A stretch of 46,711 bases of DNA from Pleurocapsa sp. MO_226.B13 (GCA_030064795.1 JASJEI010000027.1:1-46711), one strand, 5' to 3'; counted from the stretch's first letter, positions 9,101-19,086 are shown. Made by a program: numbers and translations. Notes: generated by a model not told the origin, from the letters alone.

Positions 9101-9203
9101 TTTATAGGTAATTTACTTAGTATTAAGATCGGCAATTAGACTAGTATGCCAGAGATTGAGAAGCTTGCATTGAAGCAGTAATCACATACTATTATCTACC
9201 AAG

Positions 9204-9893
9204 CTATGATTTCTGCACCAGATTTTTTTTGATTTTTTGTTGGCAGATCCACCAAAAATAAATAGTGAGATTAATTAGACCGATTAATTTTGTTCCATCT
9301 TCTAACATGGCGTGGATACCACGACTACTGATGGGGGTAATGTCGATCGCACTAGAGAAGCCAAATAAACAAAAAGAAACCAACAGAGGAATATAAGGAG
9401 TTTGACGAATTGTCTGGCGAAAGAACCAAGCATAGAAAATTAGGATTACACCATAAAGGGAATAGACGCTCAACTTAACTAGCTTACAAGTGCCAAAAAA
9501 GGCACATAAAATTAAAGTGAGGCGAAAGCGATCGTCAAAGAAGAGTAGCAACATCACCAGACTACTGGCAAACAAAAAGATTTTAAAACGGCGATTAGAA
9601 GCGGGGAGTAAAATGGCTGAAAAAAGACAAATCGAGATAGCCGAACACCACAGAATTTCCGAGATACTAGTAAACCAGCCCAGATAAAAAATCCCAACAT
9701 AAAAAGGATCGCTAAAAAGACTTTCGATTCCCGAACCTTTGCTTTTGATTCTGGCGTAGATGCTCAGTAAGCTCAACAATATAATGGTTATGGCGTTCAA
9801 CCAAATTAAAATAGGAATACGACTAAAATGTTGTTTTCCTTTGTTGAACCAATATTTAAATACAGGAAAAGCTTTAGATTTCGCGCTCATCAA
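9204..9893 (-). CDS. Polytopic membrane protein of unknown function
   Basis: A 229-residue, strongly hydrophobic protein with about seven predicted membrane spans and short basic loops (FKYWFNKGKQHF at the N-terminus, QQKIKKNLVQKS at the C-terminus). No catalytic motif or family is recognised. It is divergent from the flippase-like gene at 10048, with 154 bp between them. The length and absence of a competing frame support a real gene. Confidence 0.72.
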   Translation of the reverse strand: MMSAKSKAFPVFKYWFNKGKQHFSRIPILIWLNAITIILLSLLSIYARIKSKGSGIESLFSDPFYVGIFYLGWFTSISEILWCSAISICLFSAILLPASNRRFKIFLFASSLVMLLLFFDDRFRLTLILCAFFGTCKLVKLSVYSLYGVILIFYAWFFRQTIRQTPYIPLLVSFCLFGFSSAIDITPISSRGIHAMLEDGTKLIGLINLTIYFWWICQQKIKKNLVQKS

Positions 9894-10047
9894 TTGTATT
9901 TCCAGAAAATTTACTATAGATACGGTTGTGCCTACACACCATACTATCGAAAACTAAAAAGTGAGAAGATTTAAGGCGATCGCGATTGACTAAAATGACA
10001 GCAACCAGGATAGTTGCTCTCAAGACTTAAAGTTAAAAAACTGAAAT

Positions 10048-11001
10048 ATGAATCTCAAGCGATTTGTTTCTCTGGTAATTAGTATTGCTATCTTGCTATA
10101 TATCTATGCTCAGATCGATCTAGTCAATCTAATTAGAGTATTTGAGAATTGCGATCGCCAAATTTTAGTTCTCAGTCTGGGTATGGTAATTCCCATCACT
10201 TTGATTACTGCTTGGCGACTACAACAGTTAGTACCTAGACGTAGTTTAAGATTATTAGAAGCTAATCGTTTGATTTTAGGTGCGAGTGTGCTGAATATGG
10301 TTTTACCCTCGAAAATGGGGGATATTGCCAAGGCTTATTTTATGTCCGAGCGTTCTCAGATTAGTGGTAGCTTGGCTTTGGCAATTTCTATTTTTGAAAA
10401 GGCTTGCGATTTGCTGTCACTGTTATTGTGGTGTGTTTTTGGCTTAGTTTTATATCCAGCCAAGGATAGTTTGTTTTGGACGATGACGGCAGGAGTGGCT
10501 CTGGGATTGATTTTGGGTTTATTGCTGTTGAGTTCGCAGCAGTTTGCCAATCTATTTTTCAACTCCGTTACTAGTTTTGCTCCCAAGTCTTTAAAAATAA
10601 AACTTCAGAAAATGCAATCTTCTTGGGGAGAGATGCACGATTATTTTTGGAGCGATCACCAACACTTACTTGTAATAATCAGTACTTCAGTTTCGATCTG
10701 GTTTTTACATCTATTACAAATTTGGCTATTTATTCTGACTCTTAAAGCTAGCGTTCCTTTTCTGGTTAGCTTAGCTCTTTCTCCCCTATCGATCCTGGCA
10801 GGTTTATTACCTCTCACCTTTGCAGGAATTGGCACTCGCGATGCAGCGATCATCTATTTTTATCAAGACTACTTCAACCAAGCAACAGGTGCAGCTTTGG
10901 GTTTGCTGTGTACTTCCCGTTATTTTATCCCCGCTCTAGTTGGCTTACCTTTTTTGGGACAAATGCTGGCGTTTAAGGAACGAGGGATGAAAAGTAAATA
11001 A
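10048..11001 (+). CDS. LPG-synthase-TM / flippase-like membrane protein (UPF0104 type)
   Basis: A 317-residue membrane protein with about eight spans of the lysylphosphatidylglycerol-synthase transmembrane / AglD-like family. Typical elements are the N-terminal helix and short amphipathic segment, LGASVLNMVLPSKMGDIAKAYF (cited as a region, residues about 77-98), the middle EKACDLLSLL and the late LPLTFAGIGTRDAA. Members are thought to move or modify lipids and lipid-linked sugars; no substrate is inferable. It precedes a lipoprotein gene on the same strand by 83 bp. Confidence 0.85.
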   Translation: MNLKRFVSLVISIAILLYIYAQIDLVNLIRVFENCDRQILVLSLGMVIPITLITAWRLQQLVPRRSLRLLEANRLILGASVLNMVLPSKMGDIAKAYFMSERSQISGSLALAISIFEKACDLLSLLLWCVFGLVLYPAKDSLFWTMTAGVALGLILGLLLLSSQQFANLFFNSVTSFAPKSLKIKLQKMQSSWGEMHDYFWSDHQHLLVIISTSVSIWFLHLLQIWLFILTLKASVPFLVSLALSPLSILAGLLPLTFAGIGTRDAAIIYFYQDYFNQATGAALGLLCTSRYFIPALVGLPFLGQMLAFKERGMKSK

Positions 11002-11084
11002 TTAATAATTAATAATTGTTTACCAGAATCTCAGCGATGAGGTCAGACAATAAAACAAGGTAACTTAGGCAAATAAACTAAAAA

Positions 11085-11591
11085 ATGATTGGTTTACGTA
11101 AATTCTTAGTAGCGTTTTTTTTGACTAGCTGCTTACTGTTAACGTCCTGCGCGCAACAACAAGCTCCTTCTCGTTTTGAGGGAGCGCAACAAGAGAGTAC
11201 CAGTAAAGGTGCAACCGCAGTAGTCGATGCTTCTCAGTCGGGAAGTTCTTTTAACCGCTACTTTCCCGATAGCGGGAACGGTTACGAACGAGTTTATTCC
11301 CAAGAGAAAAAAGGTTTTGCTCAAGCTAAATTAAAACAAGACGGTAGAGAAATCGCTATCTTATCTATCTCCGATGTTTTGAATAATCCTAGTACAGTAA
11401 ATAAATATCAAGATAGTTCTCGCCAAATCAACGGCTATCCTGCGGTAAGTCAAGGTAGTACGGGGACGGCAATTCTAGTTAACGATCGCTACCAGGTAAA
11501 AATACGCTCCAAGGATGATAGTTTTACCGAAAGCGATCGCGAAACCTGGTTGACAAGATTCGATCTGAGGGGATTATCTAAACTAGAGTAA
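11085..11591 (+). CDS. Cyanobacterial lipoprotein of unknown function
   Basis: A 168-residue protein with a lipoprotein signal peptide: basic MIGLRK, a hydrophobic core, then the lipobox LTSC with C22 as the likely lipidated residue. The mature part starts with a low-complexity Gln/Ser/Ala linker, then a soluble domain of about 115 residues (FNRYFPDSGNGYERVYSQEKKG onward is a distinctive region). The domain is not recognised. Location would be anchored in a membrane facing the periplasm or lumen. Confidence 0.8.
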   Translation: MIGLRKFLVAFFLTSCLLLTSCAQQQAPSRFEGAQQESTSKGATAVVDASQSGSSFNRYFPDSGNGYERVYSQEKKGFAQAKLKQDGREIAILSISDVLNNPSTVNKYQDSSRQINGYPAVSQGSTGTAILVNDRYQVKIRSKDDSFTESDRETWLTRFDLRGLSKLE

Positions 11592-11638
11592 CAGTTGCGA
11601 TCGATTGAAACACTAGATATTTTTAAAAGGAGCAAGTA

Positions 11639-12529
11639 GTGAGCGCATCTATTTTTGAATTGGTAGATAATCTGCCAGAAAAAAACTTGACCACGATGAT
11701 GCTAAAGTCATTGGACTCTATTGTCCCTGGTGAGTGGGAAAATACCGTCGGCTTCGTCAATACAATTCGTAAGGTGACGGGAGAAAGCGACGAAGAGTTG
11801 ATCCAGCAAATCGGCGATCGGGCAGTCTGGCTATATAACGATAAGTCCCAGGGTTATCGTCGAGCCATGTGGCTATATCAAACTGTAGACCGTACTGACC
11901 AAGCTTTGGGTTCGGCAGCTTTAGCCAATAAAATTGGTAACAAAATTCCTTTAATTGGCGGTTTGTTGACCAGAGTTACTCCTAACCCAGATAAAGCCCA
12001 GGCCCTCGATCTCGGGATTAAGCTAGTAGTTGAAGTTGTGGCATTTTGCCAAATCAACGGTATTCCTGGAGATAGTATTGGTGATTTTGTCGGCGCGCTA
12101 GGAGACTACAGCGGAGAATCTCTGAGGCGGATGGCTGCTTTAGTCTGCGTCGATGGTCTGATTCCCCTCGGCCCAGATTTTTTACTCAAAGTCCAATCAA
12201 CCCTAAACGGTATTGGTCCTAAAGATTTGGAATCTAACTCTACTTTTAAAGGAGTTCAAGAATCAATTCCTGGCGGTAATACCAGAGGTCAATTAGATTT
12301 TATCGGCGAAAGTTTTGATTCAGTTAAAGGCTGGATGTCTAACTTTGTAGCTAGCAAAAATCTCGATCCGCAAAAAGTCATGAATAGTTTACAAGGCTTT
12401 TTAGAATTTTCTGATGATAAGCTCGATTATGTAGCTGCATTTATTGATATGTCTACCAACTATTACGAACACACTGGTACACAAACTCTAGCTAGACGTT
12501 TGATCGAACGTGCTTTTGATGAAATCTAG
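11639..12529 (+). CDS. Conserved cyanobacterial-type protein of unknown function
   Basis: A 296-residue soluble, helix-rich protein with a GTG start at 11639 preceded by a strong AAAAGGAG ribosome site. No catalytic motif is visible. The central part has a glycine-rich hydrophobic stretch (NKIGNKIPLIGGLL). It converges with the anti-sigma-type gene and the two stop codons overlap (12526-12529). The author recalls related proteins in other cyanobacteria but no assigned function. The pairing with a regulator suggests, without proving, a signalling role. Confidence 0.8.
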   Translation: MSASIFELVDNLPEKNLTTMMLKSLDSIVPGEWENTVGFVNTIRKVTGESDEELIQQIGDRAVWLYNDKSQGYRRAMWLYQTVDRTDQALGSAALANKIGNKIPLIGGLLTRVTPNPDKAQALDLGIKLVVEVVAFCQINGIPGDSIGDFVGALGDYSGESLRRMAALVCVDGLIPLGPDFLLKVQSTLNGIGPKDLESNSTFKGVQESIPGGNTRGQLDFIGESFDSVKGWMSNFVASKNLDPQKVMNSLQGFLEFSDDKLDYVAAFIDMSTNYYEHTGTQTLARRLIERAFDEI

Positions 12530-12966
12530 AGATTGACATATCTTTTTCGCATCACCAAACAATTTCGATGATTGGGTAGATTGAGGTATTGCAATTCATC
12601 AGTTAGTTTTTTGATAAACTGCAATCCTCGACCGCCTTCTTTTTCCAGAGAATTAGCTTCTTGCTCGCCTTTAAGCAGTTTTGCCTTGAGATCGAATGGC
12701 TGTCCCCGATCCCAAATTCGCATCTCTAAAAAGTTAGGTAATAATTCTATTTCTAAATCAATCGGTGTATTTTCTGGTAAATTTCGATGAGCATGACGCA
12801 CAGCATTGGTAAATGCTTCCACCAGAGCGACTTCACATTGCCAGCCCATTTTTTGGGGAACGAGAGGAAAAACTAGACCTTCAAACCATTGCAGCACTTC
12901 TTTGAGAGCTTCTAATTCAGTTTTAACCTGTAAATGATATTGTTTGACTTCTTGGTTAGTTTTCAT
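12526..12966 (-). CDS. RsbW-like anti-sigma regulatory factor (ATP-binding kinase)
   Basis: A 146-residue stand-alone GHKL/HATPase domain of the RsbW/SpoIIAB type. The N-box is EVALVEAFTNAVRHAHRN, the G1-like segment is MRIWDRGQPFDL, and the late glycine-rich motif is EGGRGLQFIKKL. Such proteins phosphorylate anti-anti-sigma factors and bind sigma or other partners. No partner STAS protein or PP2C phosphatase is in the window. Its stop overlaps the convergent upstream gene's stop by three bases. Confidence 0.9.
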   Translation of the reverse strand: MKTNQEVKQYHLQVKTELEALKEVLQWFEGLVFPLVPQKMGWQCEVALVEAFTNAVRHAHRNLPENTPIDLEIELLPNFLEMRIWDRGQPFDLKAKLLKGEQEANSLEKEGGRGLQFIKKLTDELQYLNLPNHRNCLVMRKRYVNL

Positions 12967-13238
12967 TCAACGTTAATAATTTAAATTCGGCGAGATTAGA
13001 CAAAAATTTTGGTGAAAAAATTTTTGGATTTGATTTTCAAAATCCACCTTACAGAAGATTAATTCAGTTAAACTCTATACTAATAATGTTAGCTTAAAAT
13101 AGATAAATCAATCGCAACAATAGTATGTTTTTTTACATTTCTCCTTAATAGAAATATGTTATACAACAACGACAAAAATCTTATATTTGGAGAAATTTTT
13201 TTTCTCGAACAAATAACTAATGACTATAGGCATTTATA
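12967..13238. other. AT-rich intergenic region, nothing recognised
   Basis: The spacer between the anti-sigma gene and truB is strongly AT-rich with several T runs. It probably holds the two divergent promoters. No coding frame, RNA or repeat is recognised. Confidence 0.4.
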
Positions 13239-14156
13239 ATGTTTGGTTTTATTAACTTAAATAAACCTGCTGGGTTTACTTCTCATGATTGCATTGCCAA
13301 ATTACGAAAGTTACTGAACACTAGAAAAATTGGACACGGAGGTACTCTCGATCCCGCAGCTAGAGGAGTATTGCCCGTGGCGGTAGGAAAAGCGACAAGA
13401 TTATTGAAGTTTTTGCCCGAATTTAAATCCTATCGCGCTCAAATTCGTCTGGGAATTACAACTACTACCGACGATTTAGCAGGGGAAATAATTAAAAGTG
13501 CAGACACATCAGATCTACAAACCGATCGCATTATCACCAGTCTCAATAGTTTTATCGGCACAATAGAGCAAATTCCGCCAATTTATAGCGCGCTGAAAAA
13601 AGACGGCAAAAAACTATATGAATTAGCCAGAAAGGGACAAGAGGTGGCGATCGAACCTAGAACTATAAATGTTTATAAAATTGAACTAATCGATTTTAAT
13701 CAGTCAGAGTTTTGTGACTTAGAAATAAATATCGAATGCGGCCCTGGTACATACATTAGAGCGATCGCTCGCGACTTGGGAGAGATGTTGGGAGTTGGTG
13801 GGACTTTGGCTAATTTAATTCGTACCGAGAGTTGTGGTATGCAACTCGATCGCAGTATTACTTTTGAGCAAATAGCCAGCCAACTAGAAGAAAATACTTT
13901 TAGCTTAATTGAACCCAGTCAGGCTTTAAGACATCTAAGCAACGTAACCCTAGCAGATAATGCAGCTAAACGCTGGTGTCAAGGTCAGTTAGTAGATCTA
14001 TCCGAAGCCATAGCTAAAAGCTCCAACTTTAGCTCAAACGAAAATGACTATCTAGTGACCTATCTAGAAGACTCGACTTTTCTCGGTATCAGTATCGCGA
14101 TCGAACGTAATGATATTTTAAAAATTAAGCCCAAAATAGTCTGTGCTAACCATTAA
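13239..14156 (+). CDS. truB: tRNA pseudouridine(55) synthase TruB
   Basis: A 305-residue pseudouridine synthase that makes Psi55 in the tRNA T-loop. The catalytic aspartate is D38 in GGTLDPAARGVLPV. Other family landmarks are the opening FINLNKPAGFTSHD, PPIYSALKKDGKKLYELAR and CGPGTYIRAIARDLG. The C-terminal region (after about residue 220) is the shorter PUA-like or variable part. It appears monocistronic. Confidence 0.97.
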   Translation: MFGFINLNKPAGFTSHDCIAKLRKLLNTRKIGHGGTLDPAARGVLPVAVGKATRLLKFLPEFKSYRAQIRLGITTTTDDLAGEIIKSADTSDLQTDRIITSLNSFIGTIEQIPPIYSALKKDGKKLYELARKGQEVAIEPRTINVYKIELIDFNQSEFCDLEINIECGPGTYIRAIARDLGEMLGVGGTLANLIRTESCGMQLDRSITFEQIASQLEENTFSLIEPSQALRHLSNVTLADNAAKRWCQGQLVDLSEAIAKSSNFSSNENDYLVTYLEDSTFLGISIAIERNDILKIKPKIVCANH

Positions 14157-14439
14157 GCAGAGGAAGATGAGGTGGAAAAGTCAAAAAAAGAAGGAACAAA
14201 GAAGTACAATCGCGAACCCCGAACTCCGAACTCCGAACCCCGAACTACTAACTGTGTTCTATTTAACTGAAAATCGCTTTAAATTACGACGGAAACTAAT
14301 ATCTATTTGCATCTATGCGGATTATCTATAGATATCTCCGCCAGAATCAAGATTGTGTTGTTTACAGTTACTGTTGGGGAGTGCAGCAACAACCAAGGTA
14401 ATGCTAGCAGCACTCATCGAGGTTCTAATATCTTCGATC
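14157..14439. repeat. Heptamer repeat (AACTCCG/AACCCCG) and spacer
   Basis: Positions about 14212-14250 are tandem copies of an AACTCCG-type heptamer, the reverse complement of the repeat at 44297-44350 and related to 25322-25350. No gene is seen in the remainder. This type of short tandem repeat is common between cyanobacterial genes. Confidence 0.65.
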
Positions 14440-15042
14440 CTACAAGGGAATCAACTCAGGAAAGTTTAGTAAGAGTTGTTCGCCGTTTAGTTCATCCCCC
14501 AGTTTTGCAGGAGAAAAATGAATTTGAATCGCTCTGAGTCTTTCTTGATAATGGAGATTTATCAAGGCTTTGAGTCCAGATTCCAAAGCCTCAACATCTG
14601 CAAGGTTATTCTCTAGATCGGGTGATTCTCCCTCAAACGCCACGGTAATCATAATTACCAAATTGCGAGTCACGGGTAAGGATAGAAGTTCGTCCTCATC
14701 AATAACCTGACTGGTATCGACTTCACTGAGATACCTTTGGGCGGAGTCGGTGAACAGTTCGTTTACATAGTCCCCTGCTTCCCCTTCATCCCAAATAACA
14801 TCCCCTTCATTTCCCGCAGACTGCCAGTAGGTACTCATCTGCAAGAGATTTTGACAGACAGAGACTAGACCCTCCCCTAGCACTTCTAAATCGCCGTCTG
14901 ATTCGATCGCTTCTCTAGCCACACGGTTGAGTACGCCAAGCAGAGGGGCAATTTCATCTCCTGCTAGATGAATAAAGATTCGCGAAACGACAAAGCGAGT
15001 TTTGCCACTAAATTTAGAAATGCGATCGCGCCAAGAAGTCAT
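14440..15042 (-). CDS. DUF1517-family protein
   Basis: A soluble protein of about 200 residues. The C-terminal portion LPVTRNLVIMITVAFEG followed by NLADVEALESGLKALINL and RLRAIQIHFSP matches the pattern of DUF1517 proteins, which are frequent in cyanobacteria and plastids but lack an assigned reaction. The start at 15042 (MTSWRDRISKFSGKTRF) was preferred to 15117 because the extra 25 residues lack family character. The usual N-terminal membrane segments of some DUF1517 members are absent, so this is the short soluble form. Confidence 0.75.
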   Translation of the reverse strand: MTSWRDRISKFSGKTRFVVSRIFIHLAGDEIAPLLGVLNRVAREAIESDGDLEVLGEGLVSVCQNLLQMSTYWQSAGNEGDVIWDEGEAGDYVNELFTDSAQRYLSEVDTSQVIDEDELLSLPVTRNLVIMITVAFEGESPDLENNLADVEALESGLKALINLHYQERLRAIQIHFSPAKLGDELNGEQLLLNFPELIPL

Positions 15043-15168
15043 AGATAATTCAAGCAAATAGGAACAAAGACTTGTTTTTATTAACCTAGCATTATTACGA
15101 CAGTCTCTTGATGACAAGATAAAATTATGGCGAATAAATTAGCTTTTAGTTGAAACGAGTCGTAAAAA

Positions 15169-16377
15169 ATGAAAATTTTATTCCTGCATCCGAATTTTCC
15201 CGCTCAATTTCGCCATTTAGCGATGGTTTTGGGACAAGACAGCAAAAATACAGTAGTTTTCGCCACAAGTCGCCGTGAAGGGAGTATAGCAGGAGTTAAT
15301 AAAGTAATTTATGAAAAATCTCGTACCGCCCGTCCTGAAACTCATCATTATGTCAGACCGTTAGAAAATGCAGTCTTAGAAGCTCAAGCGGTATATCGCG
15401 TCACCCAAAAACTTAAAGACCAGGGTTTTTATCCTGATGTCGTTTACGGTCATTCTGGATGGGGTCCAACTCTATTTATGAAGGATATTTTTCCTCAAGC
15501 AACCTTACTTTGTTATTTTGAATGGTTTTATCGGGCTTATGGTTCGGATGCTAGCTTCGATCCCAGCGATCCGATTAATGCCGATGATGAAGCCAGGATC
15601 CGAATCAAAAATGCCCCGATCCTATTAGATTTAGCAACTTGCGATCGCGGTTTGTCTCCCACAGCTTGGCAGCGAGCGCAATTTCCCCCAGAATTTTATC
15701 GCAAAATCAAAGTCCATCACGACGGTATAGATACTGATTATTTCCGACCCATACCAGATGCTAAATTATTTCTCCCTCGGATTAACCTCGATCTCAGTCA
15801 AGTCGAAGAAATTGTTACTTATGTAGCCAGAGGGATGGAACCCTATCGCGGTTTTCCCCAGTTGATCGAGACTATTTCTATTTTGCAGCAAAAACGACCC
15901 CAATGTCATTTTGTCATTGTCGGTAAAAATCGCGTGGCATATGGCAAAAATCTCCCCGACGGCAAAACCTATAAAGAGGCAATGCTAGAAAAATTTCCCC
16001 TCGATCTGAGTCGAGTACACTTTACCGATTTATTACCCTATAGTGAATATCTTCAGGTATTACAGGCTTCCTCGGTACATATTTATCTGACTCGTCCTTT
16101 TGTACTTTCTTGGTCGATGTTAGAAGCTTTATCCACAGGTTGTTCGATCGTAGCTTCTGATACTGCCCCCGTGACCGAAGTAATTGAAGATGGAGTCAAT
16201 GGTCTACTGGTAGATTTTTTCTCTCCAGAGCAAATTAGCGATCGCGTTATCGAAGCTTTAGATAATCCTGAGAAAATGGCTAAAATTCGCACCCAAGCCA
16301 GAGAAACTATTTTGGACAGCTATGATTTAGCAAAACTATTACCGCAACACCTACAATGGATCGAAGAGTCGGTTTAA
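15169..16377 (+). CDS. GT4-type glycosyltransferase
   Basis: A 402-residue GT-B glycosyltransferase. The N-terminal acceptor domain opens with ILFLHPNFPAQFRHLA. The C-terminal donor-binding domain has VARGMEPYRGFPQLIE and VIVGKNR. The E(x7)E-like region reads SWSMLEALSTGCSIVASDTAPVTEVIEDG when joined, at about residues 305-333. It probably transfers a sugar onto a polysaccharide or lipid acceptor. No neighbouring sugar gene indicates which. Confidence 0.92.
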   Translation: MKILFLHPNFPAQFRHLAMVLGQDSKNTVVFATSRREGSIAGVNKVIYEKSRTARPETHHYVRPLENAVLEAQAVYRVTQKLKDQGFYPDVVYGHSGWGPTLFMKDIFPQATLLCYFEWFYRAYGSDASFDPSDPINADDEARIRIKNAPILLDLATCDRGLSPTAWQRAQFPPEFYRKIKVHHDGIDTDYFRPIPDAKLFLPRINLDLSQVEEIVTYVARGMEPYRGFPQLIETISILQQKRPQCHFVIVGKNRVAYGKNLPDGKTYKEAMLEKFPLDLSRVHFTDLLPYSEYLQVLQASSVHIYLTRPFVLSWSMLEALSTGCSIVASDTAPVTEVIEDGVNGLLVDFFSPEQISDRVIEALDNPEKMAKIRTQARETILDSYDLAKLLPQHLQWIEESV

Positions 16378-16441
16378 TAGTAACTTTTTAGCTTACCAGA
16401 AGATATCGAAAGAAAAACCACAGACTGTCCGATGTCAATCA

Positions 16442-17029
16442 ATGAAGAATAAACCAACCAGAAGATTTAGAAAGCTTGAGTTAATTTTTGAAGCCTGTAT
16501 TTGGAATTTCCGTTTTTTTATTCTAGCTCCAGTTATCTTTAGTTTACTCAGTGCTTTGCGTTTGATGGTGATTGGTACTATAGACATTTGGGTCGGATTG
16601 ACCCTAAAAATAGACCCCAAAGATCCTGAAGGAGAAATGACTATTAAGACAGTCGCCTATATTGTTGGGGGTATAGATTATTATCTCATCGGAATCGTGT
16701 TATTAATTTTCGCTTTTGGTATCTATGAATTGTTTATTTCAGAAATTGAGATTAAACACCAAGATGATTCTAATATTTTACAAAGTCAGAGCCTAGAAGA
16801 ATTAAAAGCTAAATTAGTCAATGTCATTGTAGTTGCTTTGATCGTTAGTTTATTTAAGCAAATGCTGAGTATTGAAATTGGCAGATTGAGCGACGCACTC
16901 TATATTGCCATGACAATCTTACTTATTTCTATCAGTCAATATTTACTCAATCTGAATCATACTAAATCTCAAAAAAATCTGACTGTTCGGGATGATGCTG
17001 AGGTGCATCATGATTCTACTGAGACTTGA
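16442..17029 (+). CDS. UPF0114 (YqhA-family) membrane protein
   Basis: A 195-residue membrane protein with three to four spans. The opening LIFEACIWNFRFFILAPV, DYYLIGIVLLIFAFGIYELF, and the ISEIEIK and SLEELKAKLVNVIVVAL segments are characteristic of UPF0114/YqhA proteins. The function is unknown. It starts 64 bp after the glycosyltransferase stop and may be co-transcribed with it. Confidence 0.87.
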   Translation: MKNKPTRRFRKLELIFEACIWNFRFFILAPVIFSLLSALRLMVIGTIDIWVGLTLKIDPKDPEGEMTIKTVAYIVGGIDYYLIGIVLLIFAFGIYELFISEIEIKHQDDSNILQSQSLEELKAKLVNVIVVALIVSLFKQMLSIEIGRLSDALYIAMTILLISISQYLLNLNHTKSQKNLTVRDDAEVHHDSTET

Positions 17030-17083
17030 ATCTCATACCTGTTCTAACTGTTAAAATTTAGCAATATAAGCTCCCAAAAGAAA

Positions 17084-17112
17084 AAGAAGCACAATCAAAA
17101 GTCGTGCTTCTT
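17084..17112 (-). terminator. Rho-independent-like terminator
   Basis: The 9-bp arms AAGAAGCAC (17084-17092) and GTGCTTCTT (17104-17112) enclose an 11-base loop. Read on the minus strand the hairpin is followed by TTTTTCTTTT, the classic terminator tail, so it should end the leftward symporter transcript. It may also stop the rightward UPF0114 transcript. Confidence 0.75.
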
Positions 17113-17289
17113 ACAACTATATTACCGAGTTGATAGTGAGAACAGATGAGTAATCTGCTATCACTAATTTAATTATTTCATAGTTGTTTTGTATTTCAAA
17201 CAACTTCATACAATCTTTGTTACCTCTATATTTTATATATACATATAAATTACACGAGATTACACGAGGTAGAGAAAGATGGGAGTAAT

Positions 17290-19086
17290 TTATAATTCAT
17301 CCTTCAATAGTCCAGGTTTAGGCATTGATATCGGTTTGTGTTTATTTAGCTGGCGCAGCCAGAAACCGCCTGCAACTGCGATAATTAGAGAGATCCAACC
17401 CGTTAAAGATTGCAAGAGTAAAAATCCACCGATCGCAAACATTGAACCAAACAACAACAAAGTAGCAGCAACTACCTTGAGTAAATCTTGAGTCAAATTT
17501 TCTGCGGGGAGAACACCCGTTCTCTCTTGCTGACGTTTCCAACCAATCCCCCCTGGTCGTACCCGCAGATAGAAATTGTCTAAAGTAGCATCGGATTCTG
17601 GAGGAGTAAGATACATAACTGTAATCCAGAGTAAAGCGGTCGTGCTAGAAATAAATAACAGCCTGTAGCCAAAATCGGGAAATATTTGCTGGAATAGAGT
17701 AGTACTAGAAATCAGACCGATGATAAACCCCCCTAGCATTGCTGCTAGTTCTGCTGCTGCATTAATTCGCCACCAAAACCAACGCAATATTAAGACTAAT
17801 CCTGGACCAGTGCCGATCGCAATTACCAAACGAAAAACGGTGGTAATATTAGTAGCATATAAAGCAGCGATCGCTCCTAAGAGGGTAACTAAAACTGAAT
17901 TGATTCTCCCCATCCTGACTAATTCTGCTTGACTAGCATTGGGTTTGAGAAAACGCAGATAAATGTCGTTGGTGAGATAGGATGCACCCCAGTTAATCGA
18001 GGTAGAAACCGTACTCATAAAAGCTGCAATCAAAGAAGTTACTACCAAACCCAAGATTACAGGGGGTAAAAAGTCCAACATCAGCTTAGGATAGCCAAGT
18101 TCTCTGTCTTCCAAATCGGGATAGATGACGATTGCGACCAAAGCGACGATAATCCAGGGCCAAGTACGGATCCCATAGTGCAAAATACTAAAAAACCAAG
18201 AAGACTTTTCCGCTTCGGCTTCAGTTTTAGCTGCTGCTAGGCGTTGGATAAATTCCCCTCCACCATCACTACGACGAAAAGACCACCACTGGACGAATAA
18301 ATAAGCAGAAAAGGTAGTAGCAGTAATTCCTGCTGCTTCACTCCAACCCAAGCTACCGTTGCTAAACTGCAAGGGAAAAAAAGACAAAACATCAATCTCG
18401 CTTACCTGCTGTACCTGGGGAATTAATTCGTGAATTCCACCGACATGATTGACTGCGACGATCGCCACGACAATTGCACCTAACAAAGCCAAGAAGAATT
18501 GAAAGAAATCGGTAGCAACTACACCCCAGAGTCCAGAAAAACCCGAATAGACTAAAACTACTAAGCTGACTCCAACTACACTCCAGATTTTAATATTTTC
18601 GCCCGGATTTATCCCCAAACTCTGCCACAGTTGTAAAGCATCTACTACTTTAACCATCGCTAGCATGGCGTAACCAATCCCAATACAATTAATTGGTAGC
18701 GCGAATAAAAAGGCTTTTGTCCCCCTTAAAATTGCAGCATTTCTTCCACCGTAACGGATTTCGGTTAATTCTGCATCGGTGACAATTTGCGATCGCCTCC
18801 ACAGACGAGAAAAAATATAAATCAAAATTACGTGGGAAATGCCAAAACTCCACCATTCCCAATTTCCTGCAATACCCCGACTCGCTACTACTCCGCAGAT
18901 ATACAAAGGAGTATCGATCGAAAAAGTCGTGGCGGCCATACTTGTCCCCGCCAGCCACCACTGGAGCGATCGTCCTGAAACAAAAAAGTCTTCTAAGCTT
19001 TGAGATGCTTGACGCGAAAGCAAGATCCCTAAACTAAGGGTCAGAACAAAATATACAAGGACAATTAGCCAATCAATTGGTGTCAT
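17290..19086 (-). CDS. Sodium:solute symporter (SSS family)
   Basis: A 598-residue secondary transporter with about 13 membrane spans. Family features include the first helix WLIVLVYFVLTLSLGILLSR, GRSLQWWLAGTSMAATTFS after helix 1, the YSGFSGLWGVVATDFFQF region, and STVSTSINWGASYLTNDIY in the sodium-site helix 8 region. The substrate is unknown; relatives carry sugars, amino acids, urea or organic acids. The gene stands alone and ends before the terminator at 17084-17112. Confidence 0.92.
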   Translation of the reverse strand: MTPIDWLIVLVYFVLTLSLGILLSRQASQSLEDFFVSGRSLQWWLAGTSMAATTFSIDTPLYICGVVASRGIAGNWEWWSFGISHVILIYIFSRLWRRSQIVTDAELTEIRYGGRNAAILRGTKAFLFALPINCIGIGYAMLAMVKVVDALQLWQSLGINPGENIKIWSVVGVSLVVLVYSGFSGLWGVVATDFFQFFLALLGAIVVAIVAVNHVGGIHELIPQVQQVSEIDVLSFFPLQFSNGSLGWSEAAGITATTFSAYLFVQWWSFRRSDGGGEFIQRLAAAKTEAEAEKSSWFFSILHYGIRTWPWIIVALVAIVIYPDLEDRELGYPKLMLDFLPPVILGLVVTSLIAAFMSTVSTSINWGASYLTNDIYLRFLKPNASQAELVRMGRINSVLVTLLGAIAALYATNITTVFRLVIAIGTGPGLVLILRWFWWRINAAAELAAMLGGFIIGLISSTTLFQQIFPDFGYRLLFISSTTALLWITVMYLTPPESDATLDNFYLRVRPGGIGWKRQQERTGVLPAENLTQDLLKVVAATLLLFGSMFAIGGFLLLQSLTGWISLIIAVAGGFWLRQLNKHKPISMPKPGLLKDEL

